Source: Acetobacteraceae bacterium
GTDB taxonomy: Bacteria > Pseudomonadota > Alphaproteobacteria > Acetobacterales > Acetobacteraceae
DNA: 53,545 bases
NCBI GenBank assembly: GCA_003151425.1
Contig: PLXO01000050.1
Coordinates: 1 to 53,545 of the forward strand
Direction: 5' to 3'
The stretch's first letter is position 1. The number at the start of each line of letters is the position of its first letter. Shown here in pieces: positions 8,581 through 16,593 of this stretch. Below the pieces are notes generated by a model. The model was not told where the DNA came from, made no database searches, and saw only the letters and a list, made by a program, of their open reading frames with translations. The translations under genes were made by a program, and so were the position numbers.

Positions 8581-8629
8581 CGCCCTCCGAAGGCGAAGGT
8601 CGCACGTTCGAATCGTGTCGGGTCCGCCA
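8581..8629 (+). other. attR: 3' fragment of tRNA-Arg(CCG)
   Basis: The stretch reads as the anticodon loop (CTCCGAA, anticodon CCG), the anticodon 3' stem, a T-arm (GCACG, loop TTCGAAT, CGTGT), an acceptor 3' strand CGGGTCC, discriminator G and an encoded CCA ending at 8629. The 5' half of a tRNA (D-arm, 5' acceptor) is missing upstream. A displaced tRNA 3' end beside an integrase gene is the classic scar of integration into a tRNA gene, with the reconstituted whole tRNA expected at the other end of the island, to the left of the window. The identity (Arg-CCG) rests on the anticodon loop reading. Confidence 0.75.
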
Positions 8630-8745
8630 ATCTTTTCCGCCGTGTGCGCAGGCCGGTCCATTTGCGTCAAAGCCCGGCTGAGGCGGGGTCTGACTCGACA
8701 TGCTGCCCGCGTGTGCAGTGTAATCCTCCGGGGGGCGGGGGCCAG

Positions 8746-9165
8746 ATGTCCGACGCAGGCAATCGATCGGCAAAAGACGCCTGGGTATCGCGTGTGCTCG
8801 GCGTCGATGTAGCGGCGGATGGCACGGCCACCACCGCGACGGCGCCGCCCTCGCGAACGCGTGCCGCCGAGCAATGGGGGACGGCACGGGAAACGGTGCT
8901 CGAGACCCTCAAGGATCTCGAAATGTCGATCCGGTCCATGAACGACCCGCTGGGCAATGACGCCATCATCCTGGTCAAGGCGATCGCCGCCAACCTGACT
9001 GCCGCGCCGCAAACGCCCCAGCAGATCGGTGAGCTGAAGCGCTATCTGCAGACCGACTCGATCATCGACGATGCGGAATCCCCCAACGGCTTCGGCATCG
9101 AAGTGCACATTCGCGCGCCGCTGATGTCGGCACTCCTCGCGATGGAGCAGAGCATGGCGGCGTAG
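8746..9165 (+). CDS. Hypothetical protein, first of a two-gene unit
   Basis: About 139 residues from the ATG at 8746; the frame is open from 8644, but its first codons cross low-information sequence and the later Met begins the conserved-looking part. It opens MSDAGNRSAKDAWVSRVLGV, then has a Thr/Ala-rich linker, and then helices such as ETVLETLKDLEMSIRSMNDP. No family assigned. It lies 117 bases beyond the tRNA fragment and 39 bases before the coiled-coil protein gene on the same strand, so the two probably form an operon. Confidence 0.6.
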   Translation: MSDAGNRSAKDAWVSRVLGVDVAADGTATTATAPPSRTRAAEQWGTARETVLETLKDLEMSIRSMNDPLGNDAIILVKAIAANLTAAPQTPQQIGELKRYLQTDSIIDDAESPNGFGIEVHIRAPLMSALLAMEQSMAA

Positions 9166-9204
9166 CGCCGCCGCCCCGCCGCAGTCAGAAGGCCTGTCCG
9201 CACC

Positions 9205-10869
9205 ATGTCCGACAAACCTGTGTCACCGACGGTCTCCGCGCTCCGTCAGGTCCTTGCCAACAGCGCCGCCATCACGGAGCAGCTCGATCTGAAGCAGGGG
9301 GAGTGGTGGGAATATACCGGGTTCGACAAAGTCGCAAAGGCGTTGCAGGCGGAATACCAGGTGTTGGTCGGCCTGCGCACCGATATCCGCGCCATCCTCG
9401 AGCCTATTCCCAATGACCTTAGAGGCGACACCGCGACCAAACTCGGCAAACTGGTCGAGACGTTCGGCAAGGTCGAAGCGCAGATGCTGATTCTCGAACG
9501 ACAGCAGGTCGACAACAAGACCGAGGCGCGCAACAAGCATAAGGACCTGGTGACGGCGCAGATCAAGATCGCCGCACCGCTCAAACAGCAGATCGCCGAT
9601 GCAGTGAAGACCGCCGTCGCCGAGACCGACGCCATCAATACCGACGAAGCGCTCCAAGCAGCCGTCAAGGTCGACCAAACCAAGGTCAAAGGCCTCAATG
9701 ACCGGATGGCGGCGTTGCTCCTGCTCGACATCGGCGCCGCCGTGCCCACGTCGCCCAAGAAGCTGCAAAGCAACCTTAGGCAATGCGACGAGCGGCTCGC
9801 CACCATCAAAAAGCCGCTGACCCCGAAACAGCACGAAGCGCTGTCCGGCTTCGGTGCGCTTGAACTGGAGTACACGAAAGCCGCGGCCGCGGAAACCGAG
9901 CGCAAGCGCAAGGAGGTGGAAGCGGAGGCCGAGCGCAAGGTCAAGCAGAAGGCGATCGATGACTGGGCCGCCGCGCTCAAGTCAGCGAAGGCCGAAATCG
10001 ACAATTGGAAAAACAACGCCGAAATCGCCGAGGCTCGAACGATCCTGTTTACTCTCCAACCGTTCACCAAGAATGGTCTGGCCCTGGACAAGGCGATCAA
10101 GGAGTTTCCCGCCTTCGATCCAGCGACGCCGAAAACCGATCAGCTCACGCTTGCGCTTGCGGCGGTGACCACGGCAGGCGCGCTCCTGGTGGCGCCGGCC
10201 CGCGACGCCGTTGCCGCACGGGACGCGAACGTCCGCGACGCTGTCGCCACAGTCACCGACACCGTCACAAATGTGAAAAAGAAGCCCGCGGGCACCGAGC
10301 CCTTCGAAAACGACCTTAAGGCGGCCGTTGCAAAAATCCCCGGCCTGATCGAAGAGGTGCGCGCGCTCTACCGGTCCGCCAACCACACCAAGCCGCCGCA
10401 GGTCAAACGCCGCGATGACCGGCAGGCGTCGCTTCAGGGTGAGGCGGACAAGTACACAAGGATCGGCGGCTGGCTGAATGTTTGCGGCCTCAGCGGGGCC
10501 CCGCGGACCGGTCCGAACGGCCCGGTCTTCATGAACAATGCGACCAGCCTGATCGACGGGTTCACGACCCATATCAGCCAATACCAGGCCAACGCAACGC
10601 TACCGGTGGACGGATTGAATTCGTCGCTTGGCGATGCCATGGCCGCGCTGTTCGGTGCGACGGGCCCGCTGACAGGCCCGCATATCACCCTCGAACTGGT
10701 CGCCGACTTCGGCTCGGCCAGTAACGCACGGCTTTACTATCACAGCGGCCGATTCCGCGCCGGCGACATCCCGGACAAAGACCTGGCGTCGTACGAAGCG
10801 AAAATGCGGGCGCAACTGGACCACGCCATGAGCGTCTTCCGGAAGCGGATCGCCGACGTCCTGGCCTGA
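9205..10869 (+). CDS. Large coiled-coil hypothetical protein
   Basis: 554 residues, no signal peptide and no membrane segment. Residues about 85-165 and 215-275 are strongly helical and charged, for example KAAAAETERKRKEVEAEAER, and likely form coiled coils. Residues about 395-554 look globular (GGWLNVCGLSG, HITLELVADF, ARLYYHSGRF). Low Cys content and regular heptad-like blocks suggest a structural or scaffold protein. It follows the 8746-9165 gene, and the next gene converges on it. No known family recognised; it may be a two-component module with its partner. Confidence 0.65.
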   Translation: MSDKPVSPTVSALRQVLANSAAITEQLDLKQGEWWEYTGFDKVAKALQAEYQVLVGLRTDIRAILEPIPNDLRGDTATKLGKLVETFGKVEAQMLILERQQVDNKTEARNKHKDLVTAQIKIAAPLKQQIADAVKTAVAETDAINTDEALQAAVKVDQTKVKGLNDRMAALLLLDIGAAVPTSPKKLQSNLRQCDERLATIKKPLTPKQHEALSGFGALELEYTKAAAAETERKRKEVEAEAERKVKQKAIDDWAAALKSAKAEIDNWKNNAEIAEARTILFTLQPFTKNGLALDKAIKEFPAFDPATPKTDQLTLALAAVTTAGALLVAPARDAVAARDANVRDAVATVTDTVTNVKKKPAGTEPFENDLKAAVAKIPGLIEEVRALYRSANHTKPPQVKRRDDRQASLQGEADKYTRIGGWLNVCGLSGAPRTGPNGPVFMNNATSLIDGFTTHISQYQANATLPVDGLNSSLGDAMAALFGATGPLTGPHITLELVADFGSASNARLYYHSGRFRAGDIPDKDLASYEAKMRAQLDHAMSVFRKRIADVLA

Positions 10870-10888
10870 TACAGATAATAATGATGGC

Positions 10889-10912
10889 GTAACGCCCGTC
10901 CATCGGCGTTAC
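10889..10912. terminator. Stem-loop between convergent genes
   Basis: GTAACGCC at 10889-10896 pairs perfectly with GGCGTTAC at 10905-10912 around an 8-base loop. It lies in the 39-base gap between the convergent coiled-coil gene and the SDR gene and includes the SDR stop codon. It could serve both directions. There is no clear T tract on either side, so factor-independent termination is uncertain. Confidence 0.4.
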
Positions 10913-11676
10913 AACCCGACGCTGCTCTGCATGATCCCGCCATCGGCAAAGATCGTTGTCGCCGTCAGGTAGCTTGCGCCGTCGCCGGCGAGAAAGACGA
11001 CCACATTGGCGATCTCCTCCGGTTCAGCCATGCGCCCCAGTGGGATGGCGGCGTTGAGCTTCGCCAGCAGCGCCGGGTCCCGCATCGTGGAGAGATTGAT
11101 CGGGGTCGCCACCGCGCCGGGCCCGACGCCGACCACACAGATGCCATGCGGTGCCAGCTCCACGCCGGCGGTGCGGGTCAGCATCCGCATGCCGCCCTTG
11201 GCCAGGCAATACGCGGTGTTGCCCGGCATCGGCCAATCTTCGTGCACCGAGGTGATGTTGATGACCCGTCCGCCGCCACCTTGGGCGATCATCTGCCGCG
11301 CGGCGATCTGCGTGCCGAAAAACGCGCTCTTGAGGTTGATGGCAAGGACCTTGTCATACTGGTCCTCCGTGGTGGTCAGCACGGACGTACGTGTCTCCAC
11401 GCCGGCATTGTTCACCATGATGTCGAGGCGGCCGAATTTCGCCACCGCGGCCTGGACCAGTGTTTGGATTTCCTCGACGCGGCTGATATCGGCCTCGACG
11501 CCGATGGCAGCGCCCCCCAGCGCGGCGATCTCGCGCTCGAGTGCGTCGGTCGCCTCGGGATGCGCCACATAGTCGATGACGATGCTGGCGCCGGCCTTGG
11601 CAAGCCCCAGCACGATCGCCTGGCCGATCCCGCTATTTCCGCCGGTCACAACTGCGACCTTACCCTTCAGCGACAT
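10909..11676 (-). CDS. SDR-family dehydrogenase (glucose 1-dehydrogenase-like)
   Basis: 255 residues from the ATG at 11676, favoured because AAGGGA precedes it; an upstream start at 11694 is possible. It has all classical short-chain dehydrogenase motifs: cofactor loop TGGNSGIG (11-18), NNAG (89-92), catalytic N114, S143, Y156 and K160 (YCLAK). The acidic residue after the second strand (IVIDY) would suit NAD(H) over NADP(H). It resembles proteins annotated as glucose 1-dehydrogenase, but SDR substrate cannot be read from sequence. It is the last gene of the run with the two glycosidases, which would release glucose, so sugar oxidation is plausible. Confidence 0.85.
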   Translation of the reverse strand: MSLKGKVAVVTGGNSGIGQAIVLGLAKAGASIVIDYVAHPEATDALEREIAALGGAAIGVEADISRVEEIQTLVQAAVAKFGRLDIMVNNAGVETRTSVLTTTEDQYDKVLAINLKSAFFGTQIAARQMIAQGGGGRVINITSVHEDWPMPGNTAYCLAKGGMRMLTRTAGVELAPHGICVVGVGPGAVATPINLSTMRDPALLAKLNAAIPLGRMAEPEEIANVVVFLAGDGASYLTATTIFADGGIMQSSVGL

Positions 11677-11750
11677 GACATCCCTTTCATCCACGGCCCA
11701 GACGAACCACCATCAGGCCGGTGCGTATCCAATCGATCGGCACCAAAGTA

Positions 11751-14426
11751 TCACGGCGCCACGCGCCCGGTCGCCAACTGGTCGATCAGATTTGCGACAA
11801 GTCCGGTCCAACCGGTCTGATGCGAGGCACCCAGGCCGCGGCCGGTGTCGCCATCAAAATATTCGTGAAACAGGATCAGATCCCGGAAGTATGGGTCGCT
11901 CTGGAATATGGCGCAATCGTTGAAGACCGGCCGCCTGCCATCCTGATCGCGCAGGAACAGCCCGATCAGCCGCCGGGCCAAATAGTCAGCCACCTCATCG
12001 AGCGTGCGCTGCTGGCCGGACCCGACGGGGCACTCGATCTTGAAATCGGTCCCGTAATAGGAATGAAAACGCCGCAGACTTTCGACCAGAAGAAAATTCA
12101 TCGGCATCCACACCGGACCACGCCAGTTGGAGTTGCCACCGAAAATGCCGGAGTCGGATTCCGCGGGCAGGTATGTCATCTGGGAGTGCAGCCCGCCGAA
12201 GTCGAACGCGTACGGGTGGTCGAGATAGTGGCGTGACAGCGCACGCACCCCATGCGGCGACAGGAACTCGTTTTCGTCGAGCATCCGCTCCAGGACCTTG
12301 GTCATGCGAAACACGCGGGTGAGCGCCAGCAGATGCCGCCCGTCGGCACCGGGTTCGCTCCAGCGAGAAATCAGTGTCGCCAGGTCGCTGCGCTGTTCAT
12401 GGAAATAGCGCATTCGCTCGCCGAACCCGGGGAGTTTCTGCAACAGCGCGCCATCCACAACGGTCACCGCGAACAGCGGGATCAGACCGACCATGGAGCG
12501 GATGCGCATCGGGAAGCTCGTGCCATCCGGTAAGCACAGATGGTCATAGTAGAAATTATCGGTCTCGTCCCATAGCCCGGGCCCGCTGCGGCTGCGGCCA
12601 GTCATTGCTTCAGCGATATAGAGCAGATGCTCGAAGAACTTCGCGGCCATGTCCTCGTAGACGCGGTCATGCCGGCTGAGCTCCAGGGCGATATCCAGCA
12701 TGTTCAGGCAATACATGGCCATCCAGGCGGTGCCGTCGGATTGCTCGATGCAGCCGCCGGTGGGAAGCGGGGCAGACCGGTCGAAGATTCCGATATTGTC
12801 GAGACCGAGGAATCCGCCCTCGAAGATATTCAGGCCCTGCTGGTCCTTGCGGTTCACCCACCAGGTGAAGTTCAGCAACAGCTTGTGGAAGACCCGTTCC
12901 AGGAACACGGTATCGCCGGCACCCCCATTCCGGCGTCGGTCATTTTCGTACACGCGCAACGCAGCCCATGCCTGCACCGGCGGATTGACGTCGCCGAACG
13001 CCCATTCATAGGCCGGCAGCTCGCCATTCGGATGCATCATCCAGACCTGGCAGAGCAGCAAAAGCTGATTCTTGGCGAATTCGGGATCGATCAGCGACAG
13101 GCTGACGCACTGGAAGCCGAGATCCCAGGCGGCAAACCAGGGATACTCCCACTTGTCGGGCATCGAGATGATGTCGGCCGCGCTCAGGTGCCGCCACGCA
13201 TTGTTGCGGCCCATTTTGCGTCGTTCCGCGGGCGGCGGCTGGCGGGGATCGCCATCCAACCATTCCCCGACATCGAAATAGTAGAACTGCTTGCTCCACA
13301 GCAGACCCGCGAAGGCCTGGCGCTGCACCAGCCGCATGTCGGCATCCGCGATGCCCGCTTGCAGTGCAACATAGAAGACGTCGGCCTCCCGGCGGAGCTG
13401 TTCCACAAGCGTGTCAAATCCGACAAAACCCGAGCTCTCCCCCGCGCCGAGTTGCAGGCGCAGACGGACCACGACGCTGCCGCCCGCCGGTACGGCGCGA
13501 TGGTAAACGCCTGCGACCTTGGTGCCGTGACCCGCCGGATTGATCGCCTCCTGTCGGCCGTGGACGATGAATTCGTCGATCCCGTCCTTGAAGTAACCCG
13601 GCAAACCGGCCGTGCCGAAAACCTGGCTAACGTTCGTGTCGTTGTCGCAGAAGATCAGTCGGTCCTGCGCCTCGAAAGACAGCGCAAAGCGGCCAAGCTG
13701 GGCGTGCTCGCCCACGACCGTGCCAGGGGTTTCCTCGTGCATGGCTGGTCGGGCGTAGTCGTCGTCCCAGCTCCATTCATTGCGGAACCAGGCCTGCGGC
13801 AGTATGTGAACCGGTGCGGCATCCGGCCCGCGGTTGTGCACGGTGACGCGCATGAGGATGTCGGTCGGGGTCGCCTTGGCATATTCCACCTCGACATCGA
13901 AATAGCGGCTGTGGTCGAACAGACCGGTATCGATCAGCTCGAACTCGCGCGCCTGGGTCCCGCGGCGGCGCGCGTTCTCATCGATCAGAAGCTGATACGG
14001 AAATTCTGCCTGGCACAGCTTGTAGAGCATCTTTTGATAGGCGTGGCTCGGCACCGCATCGAGGTAGTAGTAAAGTTCCTTGACGTCCTCGCCGTGATTG
14101 CCCTGCTCGTTGGTCAAGCCGAACAGCCGCTCCTTCAGGATCGGGTCCTGGCCGTTCCACAGCGCAAGCGACAGGCACAGCAACTGACGATCATCGCAGA
14201 ACCCCGCGATGCCGTCCTCACCCCAGCGATAGGCGCGGCTGCGCGCCTGGTCGTGGGTGAAATAGTCCCAGGCGGTGCCGCCCTCGCTGTAGTCCTCGCG
14301 CACGGTTCCCCACTGCCGTTCGCTGACATACGGCCCCCAACCCCGCCAGTCTTCGGTGCCTTTGTGCATGGCCTCCAGCCGGTTTCGTTCCGGGTCTGCG
14401 ACTTCGGGCTTCGGTCCGTCGGACAT
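11751..14426 (-). CDS. GH63 / MGH1-like glucosidase
   Basis: 891 residues, cytoplasmic (no signal peptide). It opens with RLEAMHKGTEDWRGWGPYVS, typical of the long GH63-type glucosidases with an (alpha/alpha)6 barrel. Barrel features include WEYPWFAAWDLGFQ near residue 423, the QAWAA and GCIEQSDGTAWMA blocks, and WRGPVWMPMNFLL near residue 768, where acidic and aromatic residues line the active site in this family. It probably hydrolyses terminal alpha-glucosyl residues of a glucoside or storage glucan. Its ATG lies 3 bases after the stop of the debranching-type gene, with GGAAGG as ribosome site, so the two are translated together. Exact substrate not known. Confidence 0.85.
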   Translation of the reverse strand: MSDGPKPEVADPERNRLEAMHKGTEDWRGWGPYVSERQWGTVREDYSEGGTAWDYFTHDQARSRAYRWGEDGIAGFCDDRQLLCLSLALWNGQDPILKERLFGLTNEQGNHGEDVKELYYYLDAVPSHAYQKMLYKLCQAEFPYQLLIDENARRRGTQAREFELIDTGLFDHSRYFDVEVEYAKATPTDILMRVTVHNRGPDAAPVHILPQAWFRNEWSWDDDYARPAMHEETPGTVVGEHAQLGRFALSFEAQDRLIFCDNDTNVSQVFGTAGLPGYFKDGIDEFIVHGRQEAINPAGHGTKVAGVYHRAVPAGGSVVVRLRLQLGAGESSGFVGFDTLVEQLRREADVFYVALQAGIADADMRLVQRQAFAGLLWSKQFYYFDVGEWLDGDPRQPPPAERRKMGRNNAWRHLSAADIISMPDKWEYPWFAAWDLGFQCVSLSLIDPEFAKNQLLLLCQVWMMHPNGELPAYEWAFGDVNPPVQAWAALRVYENDRRRNGGAGDTVFLERVFHKLLLNFTWWVNRKDQQGLNIFEGGFLGLDNIGIFDRSAPLPTGGCIEQSDGTAWMAMYCLNMLDIALELSRHDRVYEDMAAKFFEHLLYIAEAMTGRSRSGPGLWDETDNFYYDHLCLPDGTSFPMRIRSMVGLIPLFAVTVVDGALLQKLPGFGERMRYFHEQRSDLATLISRWSEPGADGRHLLALTRVFRMTKVLERMLDENEFLSPHGVRALSRHYLDHPYAFDFGGLHSQMTYLPAESDSGIFGGNSNWRGPVWMPMNFLLVESLRRFHSYYGTDFKIECPVGSGQQRTLDEVADYLARRLIGLFLRDQDGRRPVFNDCAIFQSDPYFRDLILFHEYFDGDTGRGLGASHQTGWTGLVANLIDQLATGRVAP

Positions 14427-14429
14427 TCG

Positions 14430-16577
14430 TCATGGTCCTTCCGCATGCGCACGCGTTGCCCGCAAAATGTGCCACGCCTGTAGCGTACAGGCCACGGACC
14501 AGGCCTGCGCCGGAGCACCCCGCGCGTCGTGCGGCGGATCGCCATCGAAGATCTCGCCGAGCGTGCCCAGCCCCTGGTCAAACAGCGCATCGCGCATCGG
14601 CACCAGCAACGCCAGCGCGGCCTCCGCATCGCCGGTGACGCGATAGACCGCCAACGCGAAATGCCCGAGCAGCCAGCCCCACACGGGCCCCTGATGATAG
14701 CCACCGTCGCGCTGGCGTACGTCGCCCTCGTAGCGCGGATGATACTCGGCACTGCCAGGCGCAAGGGACCGCAGCCCATAGGAAGTCAGCAGATGGCGCC
14801 TGCAGGTTTCAACGACGCGGCGCTGATCGGGCAGGGCAAGCGGACTGTGCGGCAGGCTGACGGCAAAAATCTGGTTCGGACGGATGCGGTCGTCGATGCC
14901 ATCCGGCCCGTCGATCACGTCGTGCAAGCCCTGTCCGTCGGGCCGCAGAAACCGTGTGAAGCCGGCCCGCGCGGCGGCGGCCGGGGCAGAGAACGCGTCC
15001 GCCTCGCCCAGCATCATTGCGAAGTCCGCCATGATGCACAGCGCATTGTGCCACAGCGCGTTGATCTCCACCGGCTTGCCGATCCGCGGCGTCACCACCC
15101 AATCTCCAACCTTGGCGTCCATCCAGGTGAGCTGCACGCCGTCCTGGCCGGCCCGCAGCAAACCATCCGCGGGATCCACTTCGATGCCGTAACGCGTGCC
15201 GCGCCGGTGCCAGGCGATCATGTCGGCAAGCACGGGAAACGCCATGCGCAGCGCTGCCATATCGCCGGCCGCCGCGACATAGGTGCGCCAGGCCTCGAAG
15301 AACCACAGCGAGGCGTCGGCGGTGTTGTAGTCAGGGATCTCGCCAACACCAGGGAACACGTTGGGCAACATCCCCTGACTGACAAAGCGGGCGAAGGTCC
15401 GCAGGATGCGCAGCGCAACATCGTGCCGCCCGTTCGCCAGCGTCAGACCGGGCAGGCTGATCATCGTGTCCCGCCCCCAGTCGCCGAACCAGGGATAACC
15501 GGCAATCACCGACTGGCCGTCCGGGACATCGGGCAAAGGGCGCGAGACCAGGAAGGCGTCAGCGGCGAGCACAAGTCGGTTGATCCAAGGTGGGGCCGCT
15601 TGCAGCGCGGCGGCGGTCAGCACTCGCCGATCATGCGCAAGCCGCCGTTCCAGTGCCGCACCGACCTCGTCCGACGTAATTGGGTCTGACGTAGCAAGGT
15701 CTGATGCACTTGGGTTCGCCGTAGTGGGGTTCGTCGTAGTGGGGTTCGTCGTAGTGGGATTCGTCGTAGTGGGATTCGAGGTGGTGCGGTTCGCCGGGTC
15801 TTGTTGCAGACTCGCCACGATCCCGCACCACGCGCCGGTGTGCAGCGTCAACGTCGCCTCGCCGACGCACAGATGCGCGTCGCGTGCGCCGAGGCCCCGA
15901 GCCGCCTCGACCGGCAAATCAAAATTGCGATACCAGTCCCGCCGCACCGCGATCTGGCCGCCCGGTGCACGCACAAAAAGCGTAAAGCGCGCACCATCCA
16001 TCACGCGCAGCGTATCACCTGTCGCCGACAGTGTCGGTTGGAACCCGTCCTCCCAGGTCTCACCGCCGTGGTCGCGGTTGTTCGCGAGCAGTGTCACGCG
16101 CAGCGAAAGTGCCGCCGCGTCATTCGCGACAGGATGCAGGAACCAGCCGAGCCACGTCGTGTTCCGGCCGGGCTCCATCCAGATCCGCGCCTCGATCCGC
16201 CGGCCGCCGAAAGCGAACATCCAGACTGGCACCGAGTGGTCGAGATGGAAGCTTTCGATGCCAAGGTGCCCTGGCGGAATAATCTGGCCGCCACCCCAGC
16301 GATTTGCGAACAACGGATAGGAGCCCGCGCCGTTCAGCAGTGTGGCATCCGCCTTGACGAAGACCAGACGCCGGCCAAGCGGCGGATCGATCGGCGCAAC
16401 CAGAAGACCATGATAGCGCCGCGTCAGCGTTCCCGCGATCGAGCCGGCAGCGTAGCCACCGCGGCCATTGGTGATCCACCATTCGCGCCGCTCGGCCTCC
16501 GCCTGCGTCCCGCAGACAGCACGGCCGAACCGGATCGTCTCCGGCATGATCCCATTGTGCGTTTCGCCAGTCTCCAT
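14430..16577 (-). CDS. Amylo-alpha-1,6-glucosidase (glycogen debranching-type) with repeat insertion
   Basis: 715 residues from the ATG at 16577; the frame extends to 16622, inside the MFS gene. The N-terminal half (residues about 20-270) is the beta-sandwich GDE_N domain, starting EWWITNGRGGYAAGSIAGTL. The C-terminal half is the (alpha/alpha)6 GDE_C domain, with GYPWFGDWGRDTMISLPGL, WFFEAWRTY and YHQGPVWGWLLG. It should cleave alpha-1,6 branch points of an alpha-glucan. Between the domains a low-complexity run of NPTTT repeats (15676-15795) replaces the normal linker. It lies just after the MFS gene and 3 bases before the GH63 gene. No signal peptide. Confidence 0.88.
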   Translation of the reverse strand: METGETHNGIMPETIRFGRAVCGTQAEAERREWWITNGRGGYAAGSIAGTLTRRYHGLLVAPIDPPLGRRLVFVKADATLLNGAGSYPLFANRWGGGQIIPPGHLGIESFHLDHSVPVWMFAFGGRRIEARIWMEPGRNTTWLGWFLHPVANDAAALSLRVTLLANNRDHGGETWEDGFQPTLSATGDTLRVMDGARFTLFVRAPGGQIAVRRDWYRNFDLPVEAARGLGARDAHLCVGEATLTLHTGAWCGIVASLQQDPANRTTSNPTTTNPTTTNPTTTNPTTANPSASDLATSDPITSDEVGAALERRLAHDRRVLTAAALQAAPPWINRLVLAADAFLVSRPLPDVPDGQSVIAGYPWFGDWGRDTMISLPGLTLANGRHDVALRILRTFARFVSQGMLPNVFPGVGEIPDYNTADASLWFFEAWRTYVAAAGDMAALRMAFPVLADMIAWHRRGTRYGIEVDPADGLLRAGQDGVQLTWMDAKVGDWVVTPRIGKPVEINALWHNALCIMADFAMMLGEADAFSAPAAAARAGFTRFLRPDGQGLHDVIDGPDGIDDRIRPNQIFAVSLPHSPLALPDQRRVVETCRRHLLTSYGLRSLAPGSAEYHPRYEGDVRQRDGGYHQGPVWGWLLGHFALAVYRVTGDAEAALALLVPMRDALFDQGLGTLGEIFDGDPPHDARGAPAQAWSVACTLQAWHILRATRAHAEGP
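15676..15795. repeat. 15-bp tandem repeat (8 units) inside the debranching gene
   Basis: Eight 15-base units run from 15676 to 15795. Units 4 and 5 (15721-15750) are identical, GTAGTGGGGTTCGTC; units 6-7 differ at one or two bases; units 1-3 and 8 are degenerate. Because the unit is five codons, copy-number change keeps the frame and lengthens a Thr/Asn/Pro-rich linker between the two enzyme domains. The gradient of decay suggests expansion from the centre. Confidence 0.9.
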
Positions 16578-16593
16578 GAGTGTGCCTTGCCGA

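Larger units (their letters stand above)
1..8629. mobile_element. Right end of integrated island (phage-satellite-like), left end outside window
   Basis: All genes from the window start to the integrase at 8455 lie on the minus strand and are mobile-element types: tyrosine integrase, small helix-turn-helix protein, primase, AAA+ helicase and small phage-like proteins. The right edge is set by a tRNA-Arg 3' fragment at 8581-8629, next to the integrase; after it the gene content and strand change. No capsid, tail, portal or conjugation gene is visible, so the type is unresolved. The order integrase, AlpA-like regulator, primase, helicase is that of PICI-like satellites, but a prophage or another integrative element cut off by the window is possible. 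Confidence 0.75.

Noticed and set aside
8500..8629. Complete tRNA-Arg gene
   Set aside because: The 5' acceptor strand and D-arm are not present upstream of the anticodon loop; only the 3' part exists.
12627..14483. Long plus-strand open frame of about 618 codons opposite the GH63 gene
   Set aside because: High GC gives long antisense frames; the minus frame has clear family motifs and an intact coupled start, the plus frame has none.
15676..15795. CRISPR array
   Set aside because: The units are 15 bases with no spacers and keep the reading frame of the debranching gene.
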